Virus record (IMG/VR): IMGVR_UViG_3300018432_000005
Coordinates: 1 to 64,000 of that record
Direction: 5' to 3' (one strand)
Origin: a virus
DNA length: 64,000 bases
Below are positions 26,701 to 33,347 of this stretch, piece by piece. Position 1 is the first letter of the stretch. Each line of letters begins with the position of its first letter. The notes below the pieces were generated by a model that saw only the letters and a program-made list of their open reading frames with translations, ran no database searches and was not told where the DNA came from. The position numbers and the translations under genes were made by a program.

Positions 26701-27369
26701 GGTGGCCCGGTCGGGTCCGCTGCTGGTCTTCACTTCGGCATGCTGTGGCGCCCCACGCTGCAAAGTGGGTCCGCAACGCGCGTGCTGCTCGAGAAGATCA
26801 ACACTGGTTACCTCGGCGGGTACGACTTCTTTACGTCCGGTCTGCACTCGATCCTGCAGTGGCAGATCTTCACTGCTGCCGGCGTCGGGACCGTCGCCAC
26901 CGGGCTTACCATCACAGCAACAGACATCGGCAAACTGATGTTCGTTGCGGGCGTGCTCGAGCCTAGTGGCAGCGGCTGGACATCGAAGCTGTACGCCAAG
27001 CGCGCGCTTCAAGGCAGTGGCACCGCGATCGCCACGTACGCGCCGCCCACGCAGCCGCTGTTCGTTGGCGCGCGCGGCACGGGGGGCTTGCAGTTGCCCG
27101 CCACGAACAGCGGGATCTTGGGCATCGTCGGCGGCGACTGCGCGCTGACTGCGGCTGAATACTTCGCGCTGCATGACGCCGTCATGCACACCGAAGAGAT
27201 TCGCGGCATCGAAGGCAAGTCGAACTTTATGGTCAACTTCAAGCGCGATGCAGACGCGAACGGCGGCGTGCTGCCGGCGCAGTGCCTCGACCGTTTGGGC
27301 GCTGCGCACCTGACGCGCAACGGATCACCGATTGCAACGCCCGTCTACGCGCGGGCATGGAGCATCTGA
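23731..27369 (+). CDS. Large modular tail fibre with five LamG-like repeats
   Basis: 1212 residues. After an Arg-rich start, five concanavalin/LamG-like modules begin at about residues 50, 253, 517, 733 and 977, each with a first strand like (G)xxxFSxxNxxxxxGxxGxxTGF. Four linker blocks at about 433, 692, 919 and 1165 share (H)xYDLTxDxxxGxxVxAxxxDRIGTDHxxRVG, spaced roughly 230-260 residues. Such modules bind surface carbohydrate, so this is the main candidate receptor-binding protein. The assignment to LamG is by pattern only. Confidence 0.82.
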   Translation: MGPLRRRPTDCAPSLSPCDRAFDRHPALARRVGGGGNRGRGGRREQALVGVTNFSAGNRLESAGGEAGAVTGFGVVLLGRLDRVVAAYRVLCRRYNGANGYAIDMLANNGAFAFAALADDGTLKQAQRFFAQSDVGRIVLFTCLLQNGALQLYVGRELVASTPIVGYRVATATASGFGADVSGVTPAVDATLIAHLTLRGTPTAANVAAFADEVRLTGDLPESFPGATVTHRHSVRDELRDKPNNTGRKTHGARNFSAANHFVTNAGMVGAATGFAVAIEGRFDSIPSGANARMFGKSNSFSAGWRLCCINAAWQLNAFGNAGSADEKNSPAYTVTAADLGRKRRALFVHDGTKLRTYVEGYGQIGDGTAITGFTPSPGSPQYFGRDFGGAEASAMSLFAACTGQVVLSPAQALAYLAQCEAADALVPFAGAEHFYDLTLDTGNGTTVSATMTDRIGTDHMARVGALELAVDIVKGPAAPAQITDTATKAGGDALVVKGKPEIVTIDPSVEGRRTLGAQGFSSSSCLRTADGAGIRGASTGFHIRTVVTFGSLSGIEYFASCANASATRGWSFLRLNATLYAYAGNDTAGQSIRTLTAADLNIPHLLELTYDGAKIEMIYDGVPCGAATAGYTPVATSPMLIGNLTGLAYPAASTSVYLLEGGNFASTLAETQAAYAYWQRTGKLEQTPKSEHLYDLTADIAASGVDAVPAQVPDRIGTDHLTRVGPDVQVAGKRGLALSANGYMRGAPGTTTGIAGAPTALTVSVLWHATANILASHYLAAKWGPESGGRGWFIGRWGGAGSTGGIYVQLNGTLVAAYGLPANLIGQLIVVSITYDGTNLRTYVDGALVNTSAVASYTITDAAFTVGTRSDGNTSGDGSSFYGIDGGAYVATQAELATQATASKAAGRVVAIPGKNADRRYNFDEDAVEQATTLPLRSINRANATDDPLLRVGSGLTLAQRTERLFSYETSPICTSVEDLSVANNLQTAGGPVGSAAGLHFGMLWRPTLQSGSATRVLLEKINTGYLGGYDFFTSGLHSILQWQIFTAAGVGTVATGLTITATDIGKLMFVAGVLEPSGSGWTSKLYAKRALQGSGTAIATYAPPTQPLFVGARGTGGLQLPATNSGILGIVGGDCALTAAEYFALHDAVMHTEEIRGIEGKSNFMVNFKRDADANGGVLPAQCLDRLGAAHLTRNGSPIATPVYARAWSI

Positions 27370-27371
27370 CT

Positions 27372-27956
27372 ATGACGTTTGCGCGAATCCCTGACATTGA
27401 CCAATCACGCGTCGACTACTGGCGCGCACTCAATCACGACGCAGCCTCGACCGACACGGATCTGCCCGTCGAAGAGCGACGCGACCGCGCTGACGTCATC
27501 CCCGGTAGCTTCATCAAACGCGATGATGATCTGCTGCTGTATGACGCGATCCCGTACCGCGTGATCGGTCCGGGCCGCGGCGCATGGTGCGTGATCGGGT
27601 ACTACCCCGAATGGTTCGGCGACATGACGGTCGAACTCGAGTTCGTTGCCGAGACGGTCACCGACCGCGCGCCGGCCGACACAAACGAAGCACCCATGCC
27701 GGTGTTCCCTGCGCCGATCCTCTTGCGTACGGCGGGCGGGCAGCGCGCAAACCCTAGTGCAGCGACGACCGCAGAGCGCAAGCGAGCGAAGCGTCGCGAC
27801 CTTCACGCGTTCATCGCCAAGCAGAAGCCCAGTGTGCAGGCACAACTTCGCGCAGCACTTGCTCGCGCGGGCGTACTGGACAGCCCCAAGCCTCGCCCCT
27901 GGATCTGCCGCCTCTGGCTGCGTCTCGTGCGCGGCATCGAGCGCACGCCGTACTGA
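27372..27956 (+). CDS. Unknown protein after the fibre gene
   Basis: 194 residues, ATG at 27372 three bases after the fibre stop. N-terminal half soluble and acidic (DIDQSRVDYWRALNHDAASTDTDLPVEERRDRAD), C-terminal half basic with KRAKRRDLHAFIAKQKPSVQAQLRAALARAGV. No recognised family; may be a fibre chaperone or the first lysis-cassette gene. Confidence 0.7.
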   Translation: MTFARIPDIDQSRVDYWRALNHDAASTDTDLPVEERRDRADVIPGSFIKRDDDLLLYDAIPYRVIGPGRGAWCVIGYYPEWFGDMTVELEFVAETVTDRAPADTNEAPMPVFPAPILLRTAGGQRANPSAATTAERKRAKRRDLHAFIAKQKPSVQAQLRAALARAGVLDSPKPRPWICRLWLRLVRGIERTPY

Positions 27957-28591
27957 TGCAGCTCGGGAATGCGGCGGCGATCGGCTTTTGGACCGGCGCC
28001 GCATCCCTGTTCGCGCTGTTCTGCGGCTGGCTGTCACGACGCGCGACGAAGAAGTGGCAGGCCGAAGACGCGCGGGAGGAAGCGCAGCGCGCGGTCGACA
28101 CGGCTGCTCGAGCGGCGGCCGCGCTGCCTCCGCCCGCCGCGGCCGCCGCACTCCCGCCAGCCATGGAACTGACCGTCACGCGGATGGCGCTGCAGCGCGC
28201 GCAGTTGCGCGTCGAAGAACTGCAGCTCGCCATCGCGCGCGTTCGGCACACGGCCGAAGAAGACCTACGCCGCCAGCGCAAAGCGATGGACGGCCTCTTG
28301 CTCGAAGACGACCGCAAGTCGCAGGCGATCAACGCCGGCCGCGCACGCGAGGAAGCGATGCGCGACGAGCTCGCCACGCTGCGCAAGCAACTCACCACCG
28401 GGGGGACTTATGTTGACCGACCTGACGCCCGACGACGCCCAGTCATTGAGCGCGGCAGTGATGCTCGCGATCGGCGCGCTGTTCAGCCTGATCCTCGTGT
28501 TCGGCCTACGCCTGGCGCGCAAGGCGACCAAGCAGTTCGAGGTAGCCACGGGGATCAAGCTGACCGAGGCCCAGCACCGCACGATCGATGA
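27956..28591 (+). CDS. Membrane-anchored coiled-coil protein (i-spanin-like?), 3' end doubtful
   Basis: N-terminal membrane segment (FWTGAASLFALFCGWL, residues 10-25) followed by an Ala/Pro linker and a long coiled coil to about residue 145, the layout of inner-membrane spanins. It overlaps the next gene by 182 bases and the last ~60 residues look like the next gene read in the wrong frame. A one-base change in the run of six G (28400-28405) would end the protein at the TGA at 28413, giving the short overlap normal here. So the true product is probably about 150 residues. Confidence 0.55.
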   Translation: MQLGNAAAIGFWTGAASLFALFCGWLSRRATKKWQAEDAREEAQRAVDTAARAAAALPPPAAAAALPPAMELTVTRMALQRAQLRVEELQLAIARVRHTAEEDLRRQRKAMDGLLLEDDRKSQAINAGRAREEAMRDELATLRKQLTTGGTYVDRPDARRRPVIERGSDARDRRAVQPDPRVRPTPGAQGDQAVRGSHGDQADRGPAPHDR

Positions 28592-28961
28592 CGTGGTGAC
28601 CAAGGGCATCCACCTCGCCCAGGAGCACGCCCGCAAGGTCGCACGCGGTCTGCTGACGAGCGCGAGCGTCACGCCGCAGGACAAGCTCGAGATCGCGAAG
28701 TCGGCCGCGCGCAGCCTCGCCCCGAAAGCACTGGCCGAGGTCAGCGAAGACCAACTCGAGATCCTGATCGAGGCCAAGCTCGCCAGCATGCGCCCCCCGC
28801 CTGACCCCTCGGCGCGGCGCCTGCAACCCTCGTCACCGGCTCCGCGCCACAGCATCCCGCCCCCCGGCGCCATCCCCTACTACGAGCACGGGCACGCGCC
28901 CTTCAGCCCCAGCGCGGCAACGCCTGTCCCAGGTCGAAGCCGTCGACCGCAAGACGTCTGA
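28410..28961 (+). CDS. Holin-like membrane protein (LLH type)
   Basis: 183 residues: one N-terminal membrane helix (AAVMLAIGALFSLILVFGLRLA, about 16-37), then the soluble helical pattern TEAQHRTIDDVVTKGIHLAQEHARK found in LL-H-type phage holins, and a Pro-rich tail. GGGGGG lies 4 bases before the ATG. Likely part of host lysis. The TGA stop is inside the first unit of octamer array E. Confidence 0.65.
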   Translation: MLTDLTPDDAQSLSAAVMLAIGALFSLILVFGLRLARKATKQFEVATGIKLTEAQHRTIDDVVTKGIHLAQEHARKVARGLLTSASVTPQDKLEIAKSAARSLAPKALAEVSEDQLEILIEAKLASMRPPPDPSARRLQPSSPAPRHSIPPPGAIPYYEHGHAPFSPSAATPVPGRSRRPQDV

Positions 28962-29033
28962 ACATCTAACCGTCTGCCTGTCTCAACGTTCTACCGTTCA
29001 ACCGTCCGAACGTTTGGACGGTTCGAGGTGTTG
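28954..29033 (+). repeat. Octamer array E (10 units)
   Basis: Ten in-phase octamers filling the whole gap between the holin-like gene and the next ATG (29036): ACGTCTGA, ACATCTAA, CCGTCTGC, CTGTCTCA, ACGTTCTA, CCGTTCAA, CCGTCCGA, ACGTTTGG, ACGGTTCG, AGGTGTTG. The first unit holds the upstream stop codon, and the last carries the GAGGTG ribosome binding site of the next gene. Confidence 0.82.
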
Positions 29034-29035
29034 CC

Positions 29036-29437
29036 ATGTTCCTACGTCTCGCCATGATGCTCGCGCTGTTCCTGATCACGTGCTGCGTGCCCGGCTCGAG
29101 CTCGACGGCGGAGCTCCGCGCCCGCACCGCCCTCAACGCCCTCGCCGACGTCGTCGACCCCGCTTACGACCTGGCGATGCTCGGCTGCCGGGACCTCGAA
29201 GACCGCGTGATGCGCGAGGGCGAGGCGGGCCAGCGCAGCGCGGTCAGCACAGAGACCACCATCGCGGCGATCAGCCAGCGCTGTCACAAGGTGCGCAGCG
29301 CGTTCGACGAGCTCCGCGCCTACCACGAACAGGCCGTGCAACTCGTGATGCGCGGCGACTACGAGCAGGCCCTCGCCATCCTGCAGCAGACGCGCGAGGC
29401 GTGGCAGACGCTGCGCGAAAGGACCATCGACCCATGA
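29036..29437 (+). CDS. Small lipoprotein in the lysis region (o-spanin-like?)
   Basis: 133 residues with a signal sequence (LRLAMMLALFLITCCVPGSSS) containing a lipobox-like LITC; the rest is helical. A lipoprotein next to a membrane coiled-coil protein and a holin suggests the outer-membrane spanin partner, but no spanin family motif is seen. Preceded by octamer array E. Confidence 0.65.
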   Translation: MFLRLAMMLALFLITCCVPGSSSTAELRARTALNALADVVDPAYDLAMLGCRDLEDRVMREGEAGQRSAVSTETTIAAISQRCHKVRSAFDELRAYHEQAVQLVMRGDYEQALAILQQTREAWQTLRERTIDP

Positions 29438-29709
29438 GCAAGCTAGCGAAACTCGACTGGCTCAAGTTCTTCGCGCTGCTGCTGCCCGAGTTGCGTGCGC
29501 TCGCCCGCAAGCTGTACGAGCGGCACGGCGGCGACTTGAAGGAGGCAATCGTCGAGCTCAAGCACATCGGCGATCACGGCAAGCAGCTGGTCCTATTCGA
29601 GCAGGAGTTGCAGCGCCGTATGGCCGAGCTCAAAGCCCGCAGCGCTGCACGAGACGCAGAGCGCGCGGCCGCGACCGCATTCGCCAAGCGTGACGAGGGC
29701 GGCGAATGA
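29434..29709 (+). CDS. Small helical protein, lysis region
   Basis: 91 residues; ATG at 29434 overlaps the previous stop (ATGA). Amphipathic helices with LAKLDWLKFFALLLPELRALARKLYERHGGDLKEA and a coiled-coil C-terminus. No recognised family; tightly coupled to both neighbours. Confidence 0.65.
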   Translation: MSKLAKLDWLKFFALLLPELRALARKLYERHGGDLKEAIVELKHIGDHGKQLVLFEQELQRRMAELKARSAARDAERAAATAFAKRDEGGE

Positions 29710-30413
29710 AGATGCTCGTCTTCGTGCCCGACCAAGACACACCGGGTAAGCGCGACGTGTCGGGCGCGTTCCTGCCCGAAGCTCGAGCTTTCGCCCGCTA
29801 CCACCTCGCCGCCCCCGAAGACGTGATCAAGCGCTTCCCAGCAAACGCGCCGCTCGAGCAGCGCCGCGCAACCTGCACGCTCGCGATCAAGACGGCGGCC
29901 GCGCCGCTCGATGTCATCGCGTTCTTCTGCCACGGCTGGCGGGCCGGCATTCAAGCGGGCTTCATGCGTCAGCACAACCTGCTATTGGCGAGGCTGCTGC
30001 GCGTGCATGCCAAGCCCGATGCGCACGTGCTGTTCTACGCGTGCGACACCGGACGCGATGAAGACGCGCTGACCGCGGACGACCGCGAGCCCGGCCCAGG
30101 TGGCGACGGCGGCTTCGCGGACGGCGTGCGCGATGCGTGCGAAGCCCTCGGCATGCGCGTCACGGTGCTCGGCCATACTACTGCCGGGCATTGTACAGAG
30201 AATGCTCACGCGCGGTACTTCGCGCCGGGCTGCGGAGGCAAGGGCGGGCATTGGTACGTCGAGCCGGGCAGCGCGTTGTGGCCCATGTGGCGCGCTGCGC
30301 TGCGTGACCCGCGATCGAACCTGCGCTATCGGTTTTGGGAGATGACCCCCGATGAGATCGCGGCCGAGCTCCGCGGCCCTGCAGCACCACCCCCCGCCCC
30401 GCTAGTCGCGTGA
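29706..30413 (+). CDS. Caspase/CHAT-like putative cysteine peptidase in the lysis cassette
   Basis: 235 residues. Two motifs have the form of a caspase-fold dyad: hydrophobic strand plus His in DVIAFFCHGWRAG (His76) and hydrophobic strand plus Cys in AHVLFYACDTGRDED (Cys113). A conserved-looking Asp/Gly loop (GGDGGFADGVRDACEALGM) and VTVLGHTTAGHC follow. In caspase, CHAT and gingipain-type folds the His and Cys lie at the ends of adjacent strands about 35-45 residues apart, as here. Its place between lysis-type genes suggests a role late in infection. No family was recognised by name; the peptidase call is inference. Confidence 0.55.
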   Translation: MKMLVFVPDQDTPGKRDVSGAFLPEARAFARYHLAAPEDVIKRFPANAPLEQRRATCTLAIKTAAAPLDVIAFFCHGWRAGIQAGFMRQHNLLLARLLRVHAKPDAHVLFYACDTGRDEDALTADDREPGPGGDGGFADGVRDACEALGMRVTVLGHTTAGHCTENAHARYFAPGCGGKGGHWYVEPGSALWPMWRAALRDPRSNLRYRFWEMTPDEIAAELRGPAAPPPAPLVA

Positions 30414-30706
30414 TGATCACCTACGTACAGCGAGCCGAGCTCGTGCAGCACTTCGCGAGCCGGATCATCCCGCTCGCGTGGGTGTGCTTCGCGGCCAACG
30501 TGGGCGGCACGCTCTGGAACCTGTACGAGCGCGAGTGGTTTGCTGCCGTGTCGACGGCCGCCGTCTCGGGGATCGTCTACTACGCAACGCGCCTACTGCA
30601 GATGCTCGCGATCGCGGCCGCCATCGTGAAGCCGCTCGAGCAGCACCTCGAACCGTTCATGCACGAGGGCGGTCAGCCGAGTGGGGATCGACCGCCGAAG
30701 AAGTAG
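30410..30706 (+). CDS. Small membrane protein, lysis region
   Basis: 98 residues, GTG at 30410 overlapping the previous stop (an ATG follows at 30413). Two membrane segments: IIPLAWVCFAANVGGTLWNLY and the stretch around VSTAAVSGIVYYATRLLQMLAIAAA. Charged C-terminus. Could be a second holin or an antiholin; not assignable further. Confidence 0.68.
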   Translation: MMITYVQRAELVQHFASRIIPLAWVCFAANVGGTLWNLYEREWFAAVSTAAVSGIVYYATRLLQMLAIAAAIVKPLEQHLEPFMHEGGQPSGDRPPKK

Positions 30707-30725
30707 CAAGGTAGACTCGCAGCCC

Positions 30726-31064
30726 ATGGGCTACGTCAGACATCACGCCATCGTCGTTACTTCGTCGCGCGAGCAAGACATCACGGGCGGCATCGCGAAA
30801 GCGACCGAGCTCGGGCTCGTCGCGTCGGTGCAAAGCCCGCGCACCGTCAACGGCTACCGCTCTTTTTTGGTCTGCCCGGACGGCAGCAAAGAGGGATGGG
30901 CCGAGAGCGATGAAGGCGACGTTGCGCGCGAGGCGTTCATCGCTTGGCTTCGAGCACAGCGCTACGACGATGGAAGCTCGAACATCGAGTGGGTCGAGGT
31001 CTCTTACGGCTCCGACGACAAGAGTGCGCGCATCGAGCGCTCGGAGTGGCGGCCGCGCAACTGA
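30726..31064 (+). CDS. Unknown protein at the end of the late operon
   Basis: 112 residues, ATG at 30726. Sequence (GYVRHHAIVVTSSREQDITGGIAKATELGLVASVQSPRTVNGYRSFLVCPDGSKEGW) resembles small globular proteins found in many phage genomes, but I cannot name the family. Last clear + strand gene of the structural block. Confidence 0.75.
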   Translation: MGYVRHHAIVVTSSREQDITGGIAKATELGLVASVQSPRTVNGYRSFLVCPDGSKEGWAESDEGDVAREAFIAWLRAQRYDDGSSNIEWVEVSYGSDDKSARIERSEWRPRN

Positions 31065-31097
31065 CCAAGCACCCCGCGCCTCGTGCGCCCCACCAAT

Positions 31098-31433
31098 TCA
31101 GCCCGGCTCGCCGACGCCCCCGCGTCCCGCCGCTTTGCGCTGCTCGAGCTCGTGCTGCTCGATCATCAGGCCGGCGTTGTTGACGACGATGTCTAGCGGC
31201 CCAGCGAGCACGCGCTCGAGCTCATCGTCGAGGCAGGCGAGGGCGACGTGCTCGCGGTCGTCGCGGTCGACCAGCACCACGGCCGCATGGTCGCCCTGTC
31301 GCTGGGCCTCGATGTACAGGTCGCGCGCGCGCACCTGCAGCGGGCACTCGAGAATCACGTACGCGCGGGCGTGTTTGGTGCAGCCGACCATGGGCGGGGG
31401 ATCCGTTCTAGCGGGGGGCCTGTCCCCGCTCAT
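31098..31433 (-). CDS. Possible small protein, minus strand
   Basis: Up to 111 residues (ATG 31433) or 97 (ATG 31391). The central part KHARAYVILECPLQVRARDLYIEAQRQGDHAAVVLVDRDDREHV is protein-like. Start overlaps the stop of the next upstream ORF as ATGA, typical of real phage genes. No good ribosome binding site and no recognised family. Confidence 0.42.
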   Translation of the reverse strand: MSGDRPPARTDPPPMVGCTKHARAYVILECPLQVRARDLYIEAQRQGDHAAVVLVDRDDREHVALACLDDELERVLAGPLDIVVNNAGLMIEQHELEQRKAAGRGGVGEPG

Positions 31434-31777
31434 ATATCCGCACTTCGGAAAACCCCACGAACAAAGATCGGGCCAAGGGCGATTTGCCGTCCAGGCGCCC
31501 GCCTACGCCTCCCGTCGACGCGGATACCCCAGCCTGCGACCCCTCTCGAGAAAGACGCCTGCGCGGACGTCAGCAGCGCGGCGAGGGCTTGTTGACGGGT
31601 CCGCATCACCCACCCCATCCCAAGCCCGTACGGTGCGCTGACGATGGCGCGAAGAAGCACGCGAGAGCGTGACCGTGGTGCGCGCGGGGAGGGCGTCACG
31701 AGTCGCCCATCGGGCGCGAGAATGGTCGTCCGGTAACCCCCTGCTCGAGCAGCAAGGCGAGCCGGCGTTCTCCCCAT
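31430..31777 (-). CDS. Possible small protein, minus strand, weak
   Basis: 115 residues, Arg-rich, with GYRTTILAPDGRLVTPSPRAP. Supported mainly by the ATGA junction with the downstream ORF. Codon usage is less biased than in neighbouring genes, so it may be spurious. Confidence 0.3.
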   Translation of the reverse strand: MGRTPARLAARAGGYRTTILAPDGRLVTPSPRAPRSRSRVLLRAIVSAPYGLGMGWVMRTRQQALAALLTSAQASFSRGVAGWGIRVDGRRRRAPGRQIALGPIFVRGVFRSADI

Positions 31778-32152
31778 GTGGGAAGCGGCCGCGCCTCCCC
31801 TGCACCCCTACGCTGCGAGCGCTCCGCGACCGGGCCCTGACGCGGCGACCGCATCAGATCAACGGAAAGGCATCGCAGCGGGCAAACCCGCTACGAAGCG
31901 TAGTAGGACGGCCCGCTAGGATCGTCTTGCCCGTTGATCACAGCCGATCCCCGCGCTGTCCCCATCCTGCAGCGCGGCTTGCTCGGTATTTCGTCAGCGT
32001 TCGGTCGGCTCCGAGCGGCACTCGGGGCTTTCGAGCGAGCCCACGACGCCGCTACCACTGAACGGAAGAACCGCAGAGCGACGCTCGGGGCCTTCTTTTC
32101 AGGGTGTTTCGGACTGCAGACGGATCTCGCCCTTGGCGGATCAGGAGCGTCG
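31778..32152. other. Non-coding, hairpin-rich stretch (375 bases)
   Basis: No convincing gene in either strand. Adjacent hairpins AGCGGG-CAAA-CCCGCT (31877-31892) and CTACG-AAG-CGTAG (31891-31903); CCGCGCTG (31951-31958) pairing with CAGCGCGG (31970-31977); and a GCTCCGAG/CTCGGGGC stem (32009-32029) followed by TTT. It could hold a structured RNA, a replication or recombination site, or merely the terminators ending the + strand late transcript. Confidence 0.5.
32009..32032 (+). terminator. Probable terminator of rightward late transcription
   Basis: GCTCCGAG-CGGCA-CTCGGGGC (one G-T pair) followed by TTTCG. A second T-rich element (GGCCTTCTTTTC, 32089-32100) follows a weaker stem. Both face the 3' end of the minus-strand gene at 32153, where a convergent terminator is expected. 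Confidence 0.45.
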
Positions 32153-33040
32153 TCAGCCGGCGCGCAGCTCGCGGTGCAGATCGGCGAGCTCGCCCAGGTC
32201 GTCGGGCAGCCCGTCGACGGCGATGCGCTCGCGTGCGGTCAGCGGCTCGTCATCGATGTCGGTCGACGTCGACGGCGCAAAGCAGCGCAGCATCTCGCGC
32301 GAGGGCGGCAGCAGCAGCCGCGCCTGCGCGTAGGCGTACTTCGAGCCTTCCGCGCGCGGCCGCACGGCGCCATCGGCGTCGAACTTCGGCTGCCACACGT
32401 GCACGAGCCCATGCATATCGGACTTGCCGCGCGGGGTCTGACGGTCTGCGCCGCGCAGGATGCGCTTGTAGGCGTCGAGCGTGCGCGGCGCGAGGTCTTC
32501 GCGCGCGGACAAGCCCTGGGCGCGCGCCTTGGGCACGTGATGCAGTCGCACCTTGCCCTCGCACTCGAAGACCTCGCCCGATTCGGGGTCGATGACCTCT
32601 TTGATCTCGGGCCGCAGCTCGTGCTTGTGCCCGACGAATCCGCCCGCATCGACGACGCGATATTGCGAGCCATGTAGTGTCACCGCGGACCACCAACGGA
32701 AGAAGAAGTGCACGACGCGGCGTCTTTTGCCGATGGTCGGGATCTGCTCGAGCAGCCGCTGCATGGCGCGCTGCCAGATGCGGCCGCCATCGTCGTCACC
32801 GAATGCCGCGCGCAGCACGTCGGGCAGGCTACGGCCCTCGTGCAGCATCGCGAGCACGTGCCCGAAGCCGACGGCCTTGGGCTTCTTCTTCGGCTTGGGG
32901 CGCTGGCGCCTGGGCTGCCACCTACTACCGCGGTCGAACGAGCGGTCGCCCACGCGGTTGCGGGGTGTCCTCTTTCGAGTCGTGCGGGAGGGTGCGCACC
33001 TGGCTTGCGCACCGGCCGCGGCGCTGTTAGCGTCGGCCAT
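32153..33040 (-). CDS. Unknown DNA-related protein, possible replication initiator
   Basis: 295 residues. Basic, disordered N-terminus (about 1-55, rich in Arg/Lys/Pro), then a helical domain (GFGHVLAMLHEGRSLPDVLRAAFGDDDGG) and a mixed domain with SDMHGLVHVWQPKFDADGAVRPRAEGSKYAYAQARLLLP. No family recognised. It stands alone on the minus strand behind a long leader (33041-33208) that contains a strong hairpin and a TTGACA. A lone, leader-controlled basic protein in a phage with a partition system makes a plasmid-type initiator conceivable, nothing more. Confidence 0.72.
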   Translation of the reverse strand: MADANSAAAGAQARCAPSRTTRKRTPRNRVGDRSFDRGSRWQPRRQRPKPKKKPKAVGFGHVLAMLHEGRSLPDVLRAAFGDDDGGRIWQRAMQRLLEQIPTIGKRRRVVHFFFRWWSAVTLHGSQYRVVDAGGFVGHKHELRPEIKEVIDPESGEVFECEGKVRLHHVPKARAQGLSAREDLAPRTLDAYKRILRGADRQTPRGKSDMHGLVHVWQPKFDADGAVRPRAEGSKYAYAQARLLLPPSREMLRCFAPSTSTDIDDEPLTARERIAVDGLPDDLGELADLHRELRAG

Positions 33041-33051
33041 AACTAGTAGGG

Positions 33052-33092
33052 AGCACCGGGGAGCCTGTCAGGGCGTCGATCCGGTGCTTTTT
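33052..33092 (+). terminator. Hairpin plus T-tract in the leader of the 33040 gene
   Basis: AGCACCGG (33052-33059) pairs with CCGGTGCT (33081-33088) and is followed on the + strand by TTTT, so it reads as a rightward terminator. On the minus strand it is a leader hairpin 12 bases before the start codon of the 32153-33040 gene. It could end a rightward antisense RNA covering that start, or protect the accessory genes to the right from read-through. Confidence 0.6.
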
Positions 33093-33202
33093 CGTTTCCG
33101 TCTTGCTGGGGTTTTTTGTGTCGGGTCTGTGCTTCGTACGCTGACCAACGTTGGCCCGGCAAGCTTTCAGTGCAGATATGAAAGGCTAGCCCGCAACTTT
33201 GC

Positions 33203-33208
33203 TGTCAA
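33203..33208 (-). promoter_or_regulatory. Possible -35 (TTGACA) for the 33040 gene
   Basis: Perfect TTGACA on the minus strand about 165 bases before the start. No clean -10 at 17 bases (CCTTTC), so the promoter is tentative. This region (33041-33280) is visibly more AT-rich than its surroundings. Confidence 0.3.
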
Positions 33209-33347
33209 TTCCTGTTGCTGTACGTCTTTGGATACGATCTGCCACGATCGCGCCCTTGCACTCCTTCCTAAACTAGCAATGATTTCGCGCATGAAACCGA
33301 TAGTCGAAAGGCGTCGCCCCGCATCCTCCATTCAGGTCAGGGCGCCG

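Noticed and set aside
31877-31903. Attachment site (attP)
   Set aside because: Hairpins could suggest a recombination core, but there is no integrase nearby to support it.
31669-32061. + strand open frame in the hairpin-rich region
   Set aside because: Arg/Pro-rich sequence with no start signal; codon bias unlike other genes.
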